64,000 nt of DNA, from the NCBI RefSeq assembly GCF_028401385.1, contig NZ_JAQOMR010000001.1:2482501-2546500 (forward strand). The letters are read 5' to 3'. The first letter of the stretch is position 1, and the number at the start of each line of letters is the position of its first letter. The position numbers and the translations under genes were made by a program. Shown here one piece after another: positions 1 to 9,432 of this stretch. Origin of the DNA: Marinicella algicola. Its GTDB lineage: Bacteria > Pseudomonadota > Gammaproteobacteria > Xanthomonadales > Marinicellaceae. The notes below the pieces were generated by a model that was not told the DNA's origin, searched no databases, and saw nothing but the letters and a program-made list of their open reading frames with translations.

Positions 1-1842
1 GGCAGCCCAGCCAATGAGGCCCAGCCGCTGCTGTCTGCAGCCTATTACCTGCGCCAGGCGCTGGCCCCTTATGCCGATCTGATTTCAAGTGATACGGCAA
101 CGCTGCCCGAACAGCTTGACGCCCTTATCGAACAGAAGCCGTCCGTCATCATCTTAAGCGACATAGGAACGTTGAGCGAGGAGACCCATGCGCTTCTCGA
201 ACATTGGGTGGAAGGCGGTGGCACGCTGATCCGTTTTGCCGGGCCTCGTCTGGCATCTTCAGAAGGTGACGATACGCTTTTGCCGGTGCGCCTTCGCTCC
301 GGCGCGCGCGCATTCGGTGGGGCCATGAGCTGGAGCGAGCCGCAAAGCCTTGCGCCCTTCCCGCAGACCAGCCCGTTTTACGGCCTGCCCGTGCCGGAGG
401 ACATCACCGTGTCCCGCCAGGTTCTGGCCGAACCCGCACCGACATTGGCCGACCACACCTGGGCAAGCCTTGCTGACGGCACGCCGCTGGTGACCGAAGG
501 CGTGCTCGGCGACGGGCGGCTGGTGCTGTTCCATACCTCTGCCGATCCCAACTGGTCGAACCTTCCGATCTCTGGCTATTTCGTCGAAATGCTGCGCCGG
601 ATCGTCAATCTCTCGCAGGCCAGTGCGGCCGCTGACGGCGACGGCGGTTCAGCGCCCCTGCTCGCCCCCTATCGTCTGCTTGTTGCCAACGGCACGCTGA
701 CCGGCAATATCAGCGGCGCAAACCCGCTTGCCGATACCGGTGGAAATCTGATCGCGACAGCGGAAAACCCGCCCGGGCTCTACGGCTCGGCCGACGGCTT
801 TACCGCCGTCAATCTCTTCGGCCCGCAGGATACGCTTTCGCCGCTGGACGTTTCCGCGTTTGGCGATGGCAGTCGTTTCCAGCCGATCGGCGATGCCCGT
901 GCCTTCAGCCTCAAACCCTGGCTGCTGACGGCCGCGATGATACTGCTGATTGCCGACGGGCTGATCATGCTGGCCATGAATGGTGCATTTTCGAGCCTCA
1001 AGGCGCGGCGCGCGGCGCTGCCGCTGATCCTCGCGGCAAGCCTTGCCGCCGCTCTGCCCTTTGCGCCCGACGTCGTCAGCAAGGCCCATGCGCAGATGAG
1101 CGACATGGAAATCGCCGACCTGCTCTATGAAACGCATCTTGCCTATGTCGTCACCGGCGAGGCGGAGACCGACCGGATTTCCGAACGCGGGCTCAAGGGC
1201 CTGTCCGACTACATCTCCTATCGCACAGCACTGGAGCCGGGCGACCCCATCGGTGTCGATCCGGCGGAAGACGAACTGGCGTTTTATCCGCTGATCTACT
1301 GGCCGGTTTCTGCCTCCGCACCGATGCCCTCGCAGGAGGCCATTGCCGGGATCGAGGCCTATATGCGCAATGGCGGCACGGTGTTATTCGATACCCGTGA
1401 CCAGTATTCGCCGCTCGGCCAGAATGCCGTCAGCGCCAATACAGCAAGGCTGCGTGCAATCCTCGACAATATCGACGTGCCGCCGCTCGAGCCGGTGCCC
1501 GAAGGTCACGTGCTGACGCGCTCATTCTATCTGCTGTCTGATTTTCCCGGCCGCTATGACGGTTCGCCGCTTTGGGTCGAGGCGCGTTCGGGCGCGACCT
1601 CCGACATGGTGACGAGCGGCGGTGATGGCGTTTCGCCGATTATCATCACCGGCAATGATTTCGCCGGCGCCTGGGCCACCAATGCCGACATGACGCCGAT
1701 GCTGCCAACCGTGCCCGAAAACCCGCGCCAGCGCCAGTTCGCCTACCGCACCGGCGTCAACATCGTGATGTATATGCTGACAGGCAACTACAAGGCCGAT
1801 CAGGTGCATGTTCCGGCGCTGCTGGAAAGGCTGGGGCAATAA
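1..1842 (+). CDS. DUF4159 domain membrane protein (5'-truncated by window)
   Basis: The frame is open from base 1, so the N-terminus lies outside the window. The visible part begins with a glutamine-amidotransferase-like fold fragment, has a hydrophobic stretch around bases 925-1080 (two likely membrane segments), and ends with a C-terminal DUF4159 domain (reads MSDMEIADLLYETHLAY..., bases about 1095-1835). Family knowledge: these large membrane proteins are usually encoded after moxR-type ATPase and DUF58 genes, and their biochemical role is unknown. The stop TAA shares one base with the ATG of the next gene (TAATG at 1840-1844), which suggests translational coupling. I am fairly sure of the family and know nothing of substrate. 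Confidence 0.8.
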   Translation, partial: GSPANEAQPLLSAAYYLRQALAPYADLISSDTATLPEQLDALIEQKPSVIILSDIGTLSEETHALLEHWVEGGGTLIRFAGPRLASSEGDDTLLPVRLRSGARAFGGAMSWSEPQSLAPFPQTSPFYGLPVPEDITVSRQVLAEPAPTLADHTWASLADGTPLVTEGVLGDGRLVLFHTSADPNWSNLPISGYFVEMLRRIVNLSQASAAADGDGGSAPLLAPYRLLVANGTLTGNISGANPLADTGGNLIATAENPPGLYGSADGFTAVNLFGPQDTLSPLDVSAFGDGSRFQPIGDARAFSLKPWLLTAAMILLIADGLIMLAMNGAFSSLKARRAALPLILAASLAAALPFAPDVVSKAHAQMSDMEIADLLYETHLAYVVTGEAETDRISERGLKGLSDYISYRTALEPGDPIGVDPAEDELAFYPLIYWPVSASAPMPSQEAIAGIEAYMRNGGTVLFDTRDQYSPLGQNAVSANTARLRAILDNIDVPPLEPVPEGHVLTRSFYLLSDFPGRYDGSPLWVEARSGATSDMVTSGGDGVSPIIITGNDFAGAWATNADMTPMLPTVPENPRQRQFAYRTGVNIVMYMLTGNYKADQVHVPALLERLGQ

Positions 1843-3924
1843 TGAACCTGACCTTCGCCCCCTGGTGCCGCTGACCGCAATCTACGCAGCGCTTGCCGCC
1901 GTCATCGCCCTGATGGTGCTCGGCTATCTCACCCGTATGCGCGCAACGACACTGCGTGCCGCCGCCGGTTTTCTGCTGGTCGCAGCCATTGCCAACCCGA
2001 CGATCAGCCAGGAGGAGCGCTCGCCGCTGACGACCATCGTGCCGATCATTGTCGATCGCAGCCAGAGCCAGTTGACAGAAGATCGCACCGGACAGACAGA
2101 CGCGGCGCTCGAAACGCTGAAGGCACGGCTTGCCGAAGACCCGATGCTGGAACCCCGCATCGTTGACGTGGCAACCGCCAACGAAAACGGCCGCGCCGAA
2201 ACGCTTGCCTTCCGTGCTCTTGCCGATGCCGTGCGCGATGTGCCGCCAAGCCGGATGGGGGCCGCCTTTTTCATCACCGATGGCCAGATCCACGACATTC
2301 CGGATAACGCTGCCGCGCTGCCAGCCGACATTCCGGTCAACGCGCTGGTGACGGGCACGGCGCAGGAATATGACCGCCGCATCGAGATCAACGAGGCCCC
2401 GCGTTTCGGCCTTGTCGGCGAAAGCCTGCCGGTGGAGTTCACCGTGGTCAATGATGGTCCGGTAGACCAGGCCGAGGGCGGCACAGGTCCCGCCATGGTC
2501 ACCGCCCGGCTGAACGGCACTGTGGTGGCCGAAATGCTGGTCGCGCCCGGTATTTCGACGCGTTACGTCTTCGACATCGAAAATGGCGGCGAGAATATTC
2601 TGGAACTCTCCGTCGATCCCGTTGCCGGCGAACTGACCGAGGTGAATAACCGCGCGGTCCAGATCGTCGAGGGCATTCGCGAGAATCTGCGCGTGCTGCT
2701 GGTGTCCGGCTCGCCGCATTCGGGCGAACGCACATGGCGCAACCTGCTGAAATCCGATCCGTCCGTCGATCTCGTGCACTTCACGATTTTGCGCCCGCCG
2801 GAAAAGCAGGACGGCACGCCGATCAACGAATTGTCGCTGATCGCCTTTCCGACGCGCGAACTGTTCATCGACAAGATCGACGATTTTGACCTGATCATCT
2901 TTGACCGCTACCAGAACCGTGGCGTTCTACCGCTGCTCTATTACGACAATATCGCCCAATATGTGCTGAATGGCGGTGCGCTTCTTGTGGCCGCCGGGCC
3001 GGAAATTGCAGGCCCGGAATCGATTGCGGCAACGCCGCTGTCTGCCGTGCTTCCGGCAATTCCCACCGGCAATCTGTCAGAGGGCGGTTTTTATCCGGAA
3101 GTCTCCGACACAGGCGAGATGCATCCTGTCACCCGTGATCTGCCGGGTGATGGTTCAGAACCGCCGGCCTGGGGCCGCTGGTTCCGCTCCATTCCCGTCG
3201 GTGAAGCGCGCGGTGAAACGGTGCTGACGGCAGACGGTGCCCCGCTTCTGGTGCTCTCACGCGAAGGTCAGGGCCGGATCGCAGAATTTCTGTCCGATCA
3301 GGGCTGGCTTTGGGCGCGCGGCTTTGAAGGCGGCGGGCCTTATGTGCCGCTTTACCGGCGCATCGCCCACTGGCTGATGCAGGAACCGGCGCTGGAAGAA
3401 GAAGCGCTGACGGCGACAAGCGATGGCGAGCGGCTTGAAATCACCCGCCAGACCATGGGCGAGGCCCCACGTGATGCAACGGTCAGCACACCTTCGGGGC
3501 AAGCGATAACCGTGACGCTTGAAGAACAGGAACCGGGGCTCTTCCGAGGCGAAGCTCCTGTCAGCGAAATGGGGCTTTTTCCATTCAGAACGGCGACCTG
3601 CAACGCCTGATCAATATCGGCGATCCCGATGCGCCGGAATTCAAGGCGATGATTTCGACCACCGAAACTCTGGCACCGCTTGGGCGTGAAAGTTTCGGGA
3701 TGGTGCAGCGGATTGCCGACGGCCTGCCGCCGGTGCGGGTAACCTCCGGCCCGCTCAGGCCCGGCAATAACAGCTTCATGCCGATTGTCGCTACGTCAGA
3801 TACAAGGCTTGAAAGCATCCGCTCACTGCCGCTTTTTAACGGTTTTTTCGGACTGGCCGCCCTTCTGGCACTGATTTCGGCAACCTGGTGGCGCGAGGGC
3901 CGCTCCGGAGCATCAGGCGATTAG
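1842..3924 (+). CDS. Large membrane protein paired with the DUF4159 gene (two frame breaks)
   Basis: Begins at the ATG overlapping the upstream stop. N-terminal residues about 5-60 give two hydrophobic segments, followed by a long extracytoplasmic region with a glutamine-amidotransferase-like stretch (YVLNGGALLVAAGPE near base 2960), and a C-terminal membrane segment just before the end (FFGLAALLALISATWW). The frame is broken twice: one C is missing from the run at 1858-1862 and one T from the run at 3576-3580. With those restored the protein is about 690 residues. Orthologues of this pair are adjacent in many rhizobia. No catalytic residues recognised. The last 12 bases overlap the convergent GNAT gene. 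Confidence 0.75.
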
Positions 3925-4415
3925 CCTGAAACGCATCATGCCAACGAGCTTTGCCTCGACGCCCTCCACCAGCGGATCGGCAAGGATACGACGGGGATCG
4001 ACAGGCCCCGGCAGAAGCAGGGTCGGAGGAACGGTCGGACGGAAGCCGAGCGGACCGTAATAGGGCGCATCCCCGATCAGGATCACAACCTCGGAGCCCG
4101 CCTTTGCAGCAGCCTCCACGGAGATGCGGACCAGATTGCGCCCGATCCCCGGTTCTTGTGGGACTGCCGGACGGCGAGCGGGCCGAGCATGTGGCCGACA
4201 GCCCTGCCCGCCCAGACCGGCGTCAGCCGCACGGAGGCAATCACTGCGCCTTCATCCAGACAGACGAATGACAGCGCGGGATCATGCGGCCCCTGCTCAC
4301 GGATACGGCTGGCCGTACGCGCGAAACGACCTGGTCCGAAAGCCTCGGCGTTGATTTCTTCAATGATCTGGTCGTGGGAAACCTCTTCGGGGAGGTAGCA
4401 CAGTTCGTTTGTCAT
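3913..4415 (-). CDS. GNAT family N-acetyltransferase, YhbS-like (one frame break)
   Basis: About 168 residues once one G (C on the plus strand, run 4147-4150) is restored. The acetyl-CoA binding motif A is seen as LGPLAVRQSHKNRGIG followed by a downstream strand (AGSEVVILIGDAPYYGPLGF), typical of the predicted N-acetyltransferase YhbS group. The C-terminus runs into the 3' end of the convergent membrane-protein gene. Substrate unknown. Confidence 0.8.
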
Positions 4416-4695
4416 TTTTCTAAGAACCTGTCTGGAATACGCAATTGGAAGTCGCCGAAGAAAATCTCCGGTTTCAAATCTTCAATCAGCGTCGTCGCAG
4501 GATCCGCATGACAAATTCCAGTTTCTGGGCCAAACGCCACTAGCAGGAAAACCGCAGACCGTCCAGCATGACGGGAAGAAAAGCGCAATTTCTGGTGACC
4601 CGCAACACAGTGTCAAACGTTTCGGGACTGGCAAAGCAAATATGGCGCCGTATGTAAGGTGCAAAGAGAAGAGAGAGGAATGAAAGGAGCATCCG

Positions 4696-5661
4696 ATGGG
4701 TATGCTGGTAGACGGCGTCTGGAAGGACGTCTGGTATGACACCGATAAGTCCAAGGGCCATTTCAAGCGCGAAAGCTCGAAGTTCAGAAACTGGATCACC
4801 GCCGATGGCAGCGCCGGACCGGATGGCAAAGGTGGGTTCGAGGCTGAAAAGGACCGCTATCACCTTTATGTCGCGCTCGCCTGCCCGTGGGCGCATCGCA
4901 CTCTGGTGTTCCGCAAGCTCAAGGGGCTTGAGGACTTCATCGACGTTTCAATCGTCGATCCGCTGATGCTGGAAAATGGCTGGGAATTCAAGAACCGCGA
5001 CGGCGGCACCGACGACCCCGTAAACGGCACCGATTTTCTCTGGCAGGTCTATACCAAGGCCGATCCGAACTATACCGGCCGCGTCACCGTTCCGGTGGTA
5101 TGGGACAAGAAGCGCGAGACCATCGTTTCAAACGAATCCGCCGAAATCATCCGGATGTTCAACAGCGCCTTTGATCATCTGACCGGCAACGACCTCGACT
5201 TCTACCCCGAAGACCTGCGCGGCGAGATCGACGAGATCAACGCCATCGTCTACGACACGGTCAACAACGGCGTCTACAAGTCCGGCTTCGCGACAACGCA
5301 GGACGCCTATTCGGAACATGTGAAAAACTGTTCGAAACGCTCGACATGCTTGAAGAGCGGCTCGGGGAAACCGCTATCTGTTGGGCGACACCCTGACGGA
5401 AGCCGACTGGCGGCTGTTTACGACGCTGGTTCGCTTCGATCCGGTCTATGTCGGCCACTTCAAGTGCAATCTGAAGCGGATCGCCGACTATCCGAACCTC
5501 TATGGCTATCTGCGCGAACTCTACCAGATGCCGGGGATTGCCGGGACGGTCAATTTCGATCACATCAAGGGCCACTACTACGGATCGCACAAGACAATCA
5601 ATCCAACCGGGATCGTACCGGAAGGGCCGATCCAGGAACTTGATACCCCCACGGGCGATAG
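4696..5661 (+). CDS. Glutathione S-transferase, glutathionyl-hydroquinone reductase type (three frame breaks)
   Basis: Starts at ATG with AAGGAG eight bases upstream. The thioredoxin-like half carries the CPWAHR active-site motif (near base 4886) that marks the Xi-class/YqjG-PcpF glutathionyl-hydroquinone reductases, and the helical half ends in the family's usual INPTGIVPEGPI...DTPHGR tail. Three single-base losses break the frame: A in 5323-5327, A in 5368-5370 and C in 5646-5650. Restored length is about 323 residues, normal for the family. Expected role: cytoplasmic reduction of glutathionyl-hydroquinones using the motif cysteine. The gene stands alone. Confidence 0.85.
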
Positions 5662-5699
5662 TGGTTCCTGCCAGAAAGCGAAAGGGCCAAGTCGTGGTT

Positions 5700-6192
5700 C
5701 TATCCCGCGCCGCTTCGCTCTTCGAGCCAGTGCCGGGTTTCCTCCATGAGCTCGGGGCCGAGGTTTTCCAGAACCTCCGCCCCGAGGTCGGCAAGGCTTG
5801 TTTCAGCCAGTGAGGCCCTCCAGGCAGCATCGGCACGCATCATGACCTTGGCGATCGGGCATATCGCCTTGGGACAAAACCCTTCGGCAGACACGGATTG
5901 GCAAAGCGGATATCGCGGCATTGAAACAACGGCGCTTTCCCTCAACTGCCTCGACGATCTCGAGAAATGAGATATCTCTGGGATCTGCAGCGAGCCTGTA
6001 GCCGCCTCCGGGGCCGAGTGCGCTCTCAACGAGCCCGGCCTGGGAAAGGGATTGCAAAGCCTTCGAAAGGTATTCCTTGGGAATGCCATGGAAGGTTGCA
6101 AGCACCTTTGTGGGCAAATAGCGTCCGGGCGGCAGACCGGCGAGCACGGTGGCCGCATGAAGGACCCATTCGACCTGATTTCTAAGCTGCAT
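5700..6192 (-). CDS. Rrf2 family transcriptional regulator (two frame breaks)
   Basis: Start chosen at ATG 6192 (MQLRNQVEWVLHAATVLA), the usual beginning of Rrf2 winged-helix proteins; the helix-turn-helix with recognition helix follows (GIPKEYLSKALQSLSQAGL). After restoring a G opposite 5939-5941 and a T opposite 5876-5879, the middle region shows a cluster of cysteines (QCRDI, NPC, GFC, AIC) like the Fe-S or redox ligands of Rrf2/NsrR/IscR-type sensors. The start overlaps the stop of the AhpD-like gene by 11 bases, so the two form one operon read from the palindromic region at 6693-6730, and the protein is the natural candidate to bind there. The signal sensed is unknown; redox or nitrosative stress is inferred. 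Confidence 0.85.
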
Positions 6193-6670
6193 CCGCTTCC
6201 AAGCCGGCCTTTTCAAGACCGTAAAGTCTGTCCATCGAGCCGGGCCGGCTCTGATAGGCAACGCCCAATCTGTTCCATCCATTAATCGACACGATCACAT
6301 AGGTCAATTCAGCGATCTCCTGCTCGCTGAAATGGAGAGCAAGAGCCGTGCGCGCCGCGACCGCCTTGTGCGGATCGATTATGCCGGTAAGCGCCTCGGC
6401 ATAAGCCAGTGCGGCTTTTTCCCGGTCTGTAAACAGCGGTGAATCATCCCAGACGGCAACATGGTAGAGGCGCAACTCCCTTTCACCTGCGATTTTGGCT
6501 TCCTTGTTATGCATGTCGAGGCAGAATGCGCAGCTGTTTAGCTGCGACACCCGGATATCCACCAGATGCCTCAGGCGCGCACTGAGGCTGTTTGCCTTGA
6601 GCTTTGTCGAAAAAGCGATGTAGGCCTCGGCAAGCGCAGGCGTGAACTCAACATAAGACGGCTGTTTCAT
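6182..6670 (-). CDS. Carboxymuconolactone decarboxylase family protein, AhpD-like peroxidase
   Basis: 162 residues from MKQPSYVEF; intact. The AhpD-type signature CxxC with nearby histidine is present (NSCAFCLDMHNKEA), which in this family gives a thiol peroxidase/disulfide reductase activity. The nearer ATG is preferred to the one six codons upstream because AGAGGA lies just before it. First gene of an operon with the Rrf2 regulator, an arrangement consistent with peroxide or reactive-species detoxification under redox control. Substrate is inferred only from family. Confidence 0.85.
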   Translation of the reverse strand: MKQPSYVEFTPALAEAYIAFSTKLKANSLSARLRHLVDIRVSQLNSCAFCLDMHNKEAKIAGERELRLYHVAVWDDSPLFTDREKAALAYAEALTGIIDPHKAVAARTALALHFSEQEIAELTYVIVSINGWNRLGVAYQSRPGSMDRLYGLEKAGLEADAA

Positions 6671-6692
6671 GATCTCTTCCTCTTGCAATAAT

Positions 6693-6730
6693 AAGGATAC
6701 ATTTTATCCTTAAGGATATTTGATATCCTT
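6693..6730. promoter_or_regulatory. Two abutting 19-bp palindromes, probable Rrf2 operator
   Basis: Two perfect 7-5-7 inverted repeats lie head to tail: AAGGATACATTTTATCCTT (6693-6711) and AAGGATATTTGATATCCTT (6712-6730). Both halves read AAGGATA/TATCCTT. The outer flanks extend the symmetry (ATAATAAGGATA at 6688-6699 against TATCCTTATTAT at 6724-6735), so the block is also one large dyad. It sits about 20 bases upstream of the AhpD-like start and is AT-rich against a GC-rich background, as expected for a promoter with overlapping operators. Binding by the Rrf2 protein is inferred. Confidence 0.7.
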
Positions 6731-6821
6731 ATTATGCGATAAGTCAAGCCTATCTGGCTTCCGCCGCCCGCTTCGAAAGTCACCGCTTGCAGCTTGCAGC
6801 CCGCCCGTCTATGAATTTCCC

Positions 6822-7736
6822 ATGTTCACATTGGCCCACATTTCAGACATTCATCTCGGTCCCCTGCCGCAGCTCTCGCCGCGCGAGCTGGTCTCCAAGC
6901 GGATCACCGGGTTTTTGAACTGGCATCGCAATCGCCGCAAGCATTTGGGCAAGAACACGCTGGAAAACCTGCTTCTGGCGATTGCCGACGAAGCGCCGGA
7001 TCATCTCGCGATCACTGGCGACCTCGTCAATCTTGCCACCACCAAGGAAATCGAAAACGCCGCCGAATGGCTTAAGAGCGTCGGCCCCGCGAAAGACGTC
7101 TCTCTGGTGCCCGGCAACCACGACGCTTATGTCGGCGGCGCCTATGCAAAGGTCGCAAAGGCCTGGCACGACAATATGCAGGGCGACGACGTCCGGCCCC
7201 TCAGCAAGACATCCGATTCTGCTCACATTTCCCTACCTGCGCAAACGTGGGTCGGTGGCGCTGATTGGCTGTTCATCCGCGATCGCATCGCCACCCTTCA
7301 TGGCCATCGGGGCATTCGAGAGAAAACAAGCGCGCAGAACATCCGAGCTGTTGCGCCAGGCTGGCGAGGAAGGGTTGTTTCGAATTGTGATGATCCATCA
7401 CCCGCCGGTGCGCAATGCGGCGGCCCGCCACAAGCGACTGATCGGAATCAGGCGGTTTCGCGCCGCGCTTTCGACAGGCGGATGCGAGCTCGTACTGCAC
7501 GGACACACTCACCTCAACACCGTCAATTTCATTGAAACGCCGCACGGCAAGACCCCGGTTATCGGGATCGCTGCGGCTGGCCAGGGAACAGGCGGAAAAA
7601 ACCGCCGTCGGCCTTCAACCTGATCACTGTCAAAGGCAAAACGGGAGAATGGGAAATGCACTGCAGGCGCCACGCGCTTGACGCGATCAGCGGCACCATC
7701 GAACCGGAAAGCGAATTCAGCTATTCCTACACCTGA
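6822..7736 (+). CDS. Calcineurin-like metallophosphoesterase (frame breaks)
   Basis: ATG 6822 begins MFTLAHISDIHLG, putting the DxH metal motif at residues 9-11. The remaining class motifs follow in order: GDLVN, GNHD, HHPP and GHTH. The frame shifts by net +1 somewhere in 7190-7235 (equivalent to two lost bases) and again at the A run 7596-7601 (one lost A). Repaired length is about 305 residues and the end is ...SEFSYSYT. Predicted cytoplasmic dinuclear-metal phosphodiesterase/phosphatase; the real substrate cannot be told. The last ten bases overlap the convergent TetR gene. Confidence 0.85.
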
Positions 7737-8396
7737 GCGCCGGCGGCATAGGCATCAATCAGGGCATTTATGCTGAGAGAAAGAGCAGCCCCAACCTTCG
7801 CGCATTCGCCACCGCCGAAGCTGTCCCACCCCATACCGTTTTTGACGGCCTGGGGGCTGGTGCGAAAATACATGGATTGCCCCATAATGGTGAATATCAG
7901 AATTTTTGTCTCTTCCGCATCAGGGTCACGACCGGCGGCACGTCCCAGCAATTGACAGAGATGACGGTGGATCGGTTCGCTGATCTGTTTATAGAGCAGG
8001 TCAAAGGCCTCGCTGCGCTGGTTGATAAAGCGCATCACGAAGGCGGAAATGTCATCTGCATCAGGCCGTCCGGAGATCGGAGTCACGAGCAGCCGCGCAA
8101 TCGCCAGAAGCTCCGTGCGGGCCTCATCTGCCGAAACATCATCAGCCATCGGCTGAAGAACCGAAGTTCAAGCGTTTGCTCGATTGCCTCGACCGCGCGA
8201 TGCGCGCAGGCAATCAGAAGTCCCGGCTTGCCCCCGAAATGATAGGCGATGCTGCCAATGTTAGCGCCCGATTTCTCAGCGATCTTGCGCGTGGAGACGG
8301 CATTATATCCGTATTCGGCGAAGAGACGCACAGCGGTTGAGATAATCGCATTGCGTGTGGCCGCTGCCCCTGAAGATTTTCTGTCATTGCGTTCAT
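7727..8396 (-). CDS. TetR/AcrR family regulator with CerR-type (DUF1956) C-terminal domain (two frame breaks)
   Basis: N-terminal helix-turn-helix is clear: AVRLFAEYGYNAVSTRKIAE then GANIGSIAYHFGGK. The C-terminal domain contains MGQSMYFRTSP, typical of the DUF1956/CerR subgroup often linked to efflux pumps. Breaks: one G missing opposite the C run 8367-8370, and one C missing near 8153. Restored length about 224 residues. No target operon is adjacent except the unrelated upstream membrane protein, so its regulon is unknown. Confidence 0.8.
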
Positions 8397-8710
8397 GTTT
8401 ACTTTCGATTGCTCGGTAATTGTCCGGCTCTCTTTTTATTCCCCGTTAACGTCATCGTCCCTGCAAATGATCCACATCGCAATGGGACAAGTCATGAAAA
8501 ACACATTTATGCCTCATTTTTTAATCAGCCGTATCATAACAAGCACAGAAGCGGGATAGTCCACAATTGCATCGCTCTTGTGTTCGTCGACAAACTGTCG
8601 CGCGCCTCTTGTTTCCGTGTTTCACTCGGGGCAATATCGCGCCGGCAACCCGCATATCTGCGTGAACGCTAACCCCGGCCCATTCCATAGTCGAGACACT
8701 CAAGGAAACG
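8397..8710. other. Intergenic region between TetR and the anti-sigma-like gene
   Basis: No credible coding frame. The TetR promoter should lie at the left part, read leftward, and the promoter of the membrane protein at the right; AAGGA at 8702-8706 is the ribosome site for the ATG at 8711. No zinc-finger anti-sigma N-terminus could be found here in any frame. Confidence 0.5.
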
Positions 8711-9432
8711 ATGGACATCGCCGTCAGAACAAAACAGACCGGCAACATGATTGGCGGAAAAGCAAGACGACACTGGCTGCCCGCACTGCTCTGCTGTGCA
8801 TTTCTCGGTATCGGCATCGCTATCGGCATGGCTGCGTCACGCGGCTCCGTCGCAACCCAGACTGTTGACCTTAGCCTGGACCGGTCCTTCGACTGGATTG
8901 ACGATGTCTGTGCCAGCTTCCGGATTTTTGGCAAAAAATATCAGCCGATCACCGACATCGGTCCGGAAAATCCGGCCGCTGTGACGGAACTTATTGCAAG
9001 AACGACCGGCCTTGATATCACAATCCCGTCATTCGATCAGGGTGCAAGCATTTTTGAAGGTGCAAGGATCGTCGCCATCGATCGCACGCCAGGTGTGGAG
9101 TTGTTCTACCGCAACAATAGCGGCGACCTGCTTTCCTGTTCATCCTGGCACGTCCGACATCGACGGATAACCAAATCACCGACGTTCAGGAAACGATCCG
9201 CGACGATCTGACAGTGGCATGGTGGCAGGCCGAAAGAACCTTGATTGCCGTCGTCGGCCCGTCTTCAGATACCGATATGCCTGCGCTTGCCCAGTCTGTA
9301 TATCTGCATTTTGAAGCGGCGGCATCCACCCGGGACGCCGCCGTAGCGGGATTTCTCAGCCCCGCCCTGCCAGGATCTGGTTTACCGCCGAAACAATGGC
9401 CTCCAGCGAGGCCGCCACGATATTGGTGTTGA
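8711..9432 (+). CDS. Membrane protein resembling the C-terminal part of anti-sigma factors (frame break)
   Basis: Short cytoplasmic N-terminus, one membrane helix (about residues 26-43, LPALLCCAFLGIGIAIGMAA) and a periplasmic domain that resembles the extracytoplasmic region of ECF anti-sigma factors (TGLDITIPSF..FEGARIVAID..VELFYRN, then VAWWQAERTLIAVVG). The frame changes at 9135-9136 (one C lost). The written end at 9432 runs 77 bases into the 3' end of leuA; a further lost base would place the true stop near 9345, which is more natural. It lacks the usual N-terminal zinc-binding ASD and no sigma factor lies alongside. Function therefore open. Confidence 0.6.
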
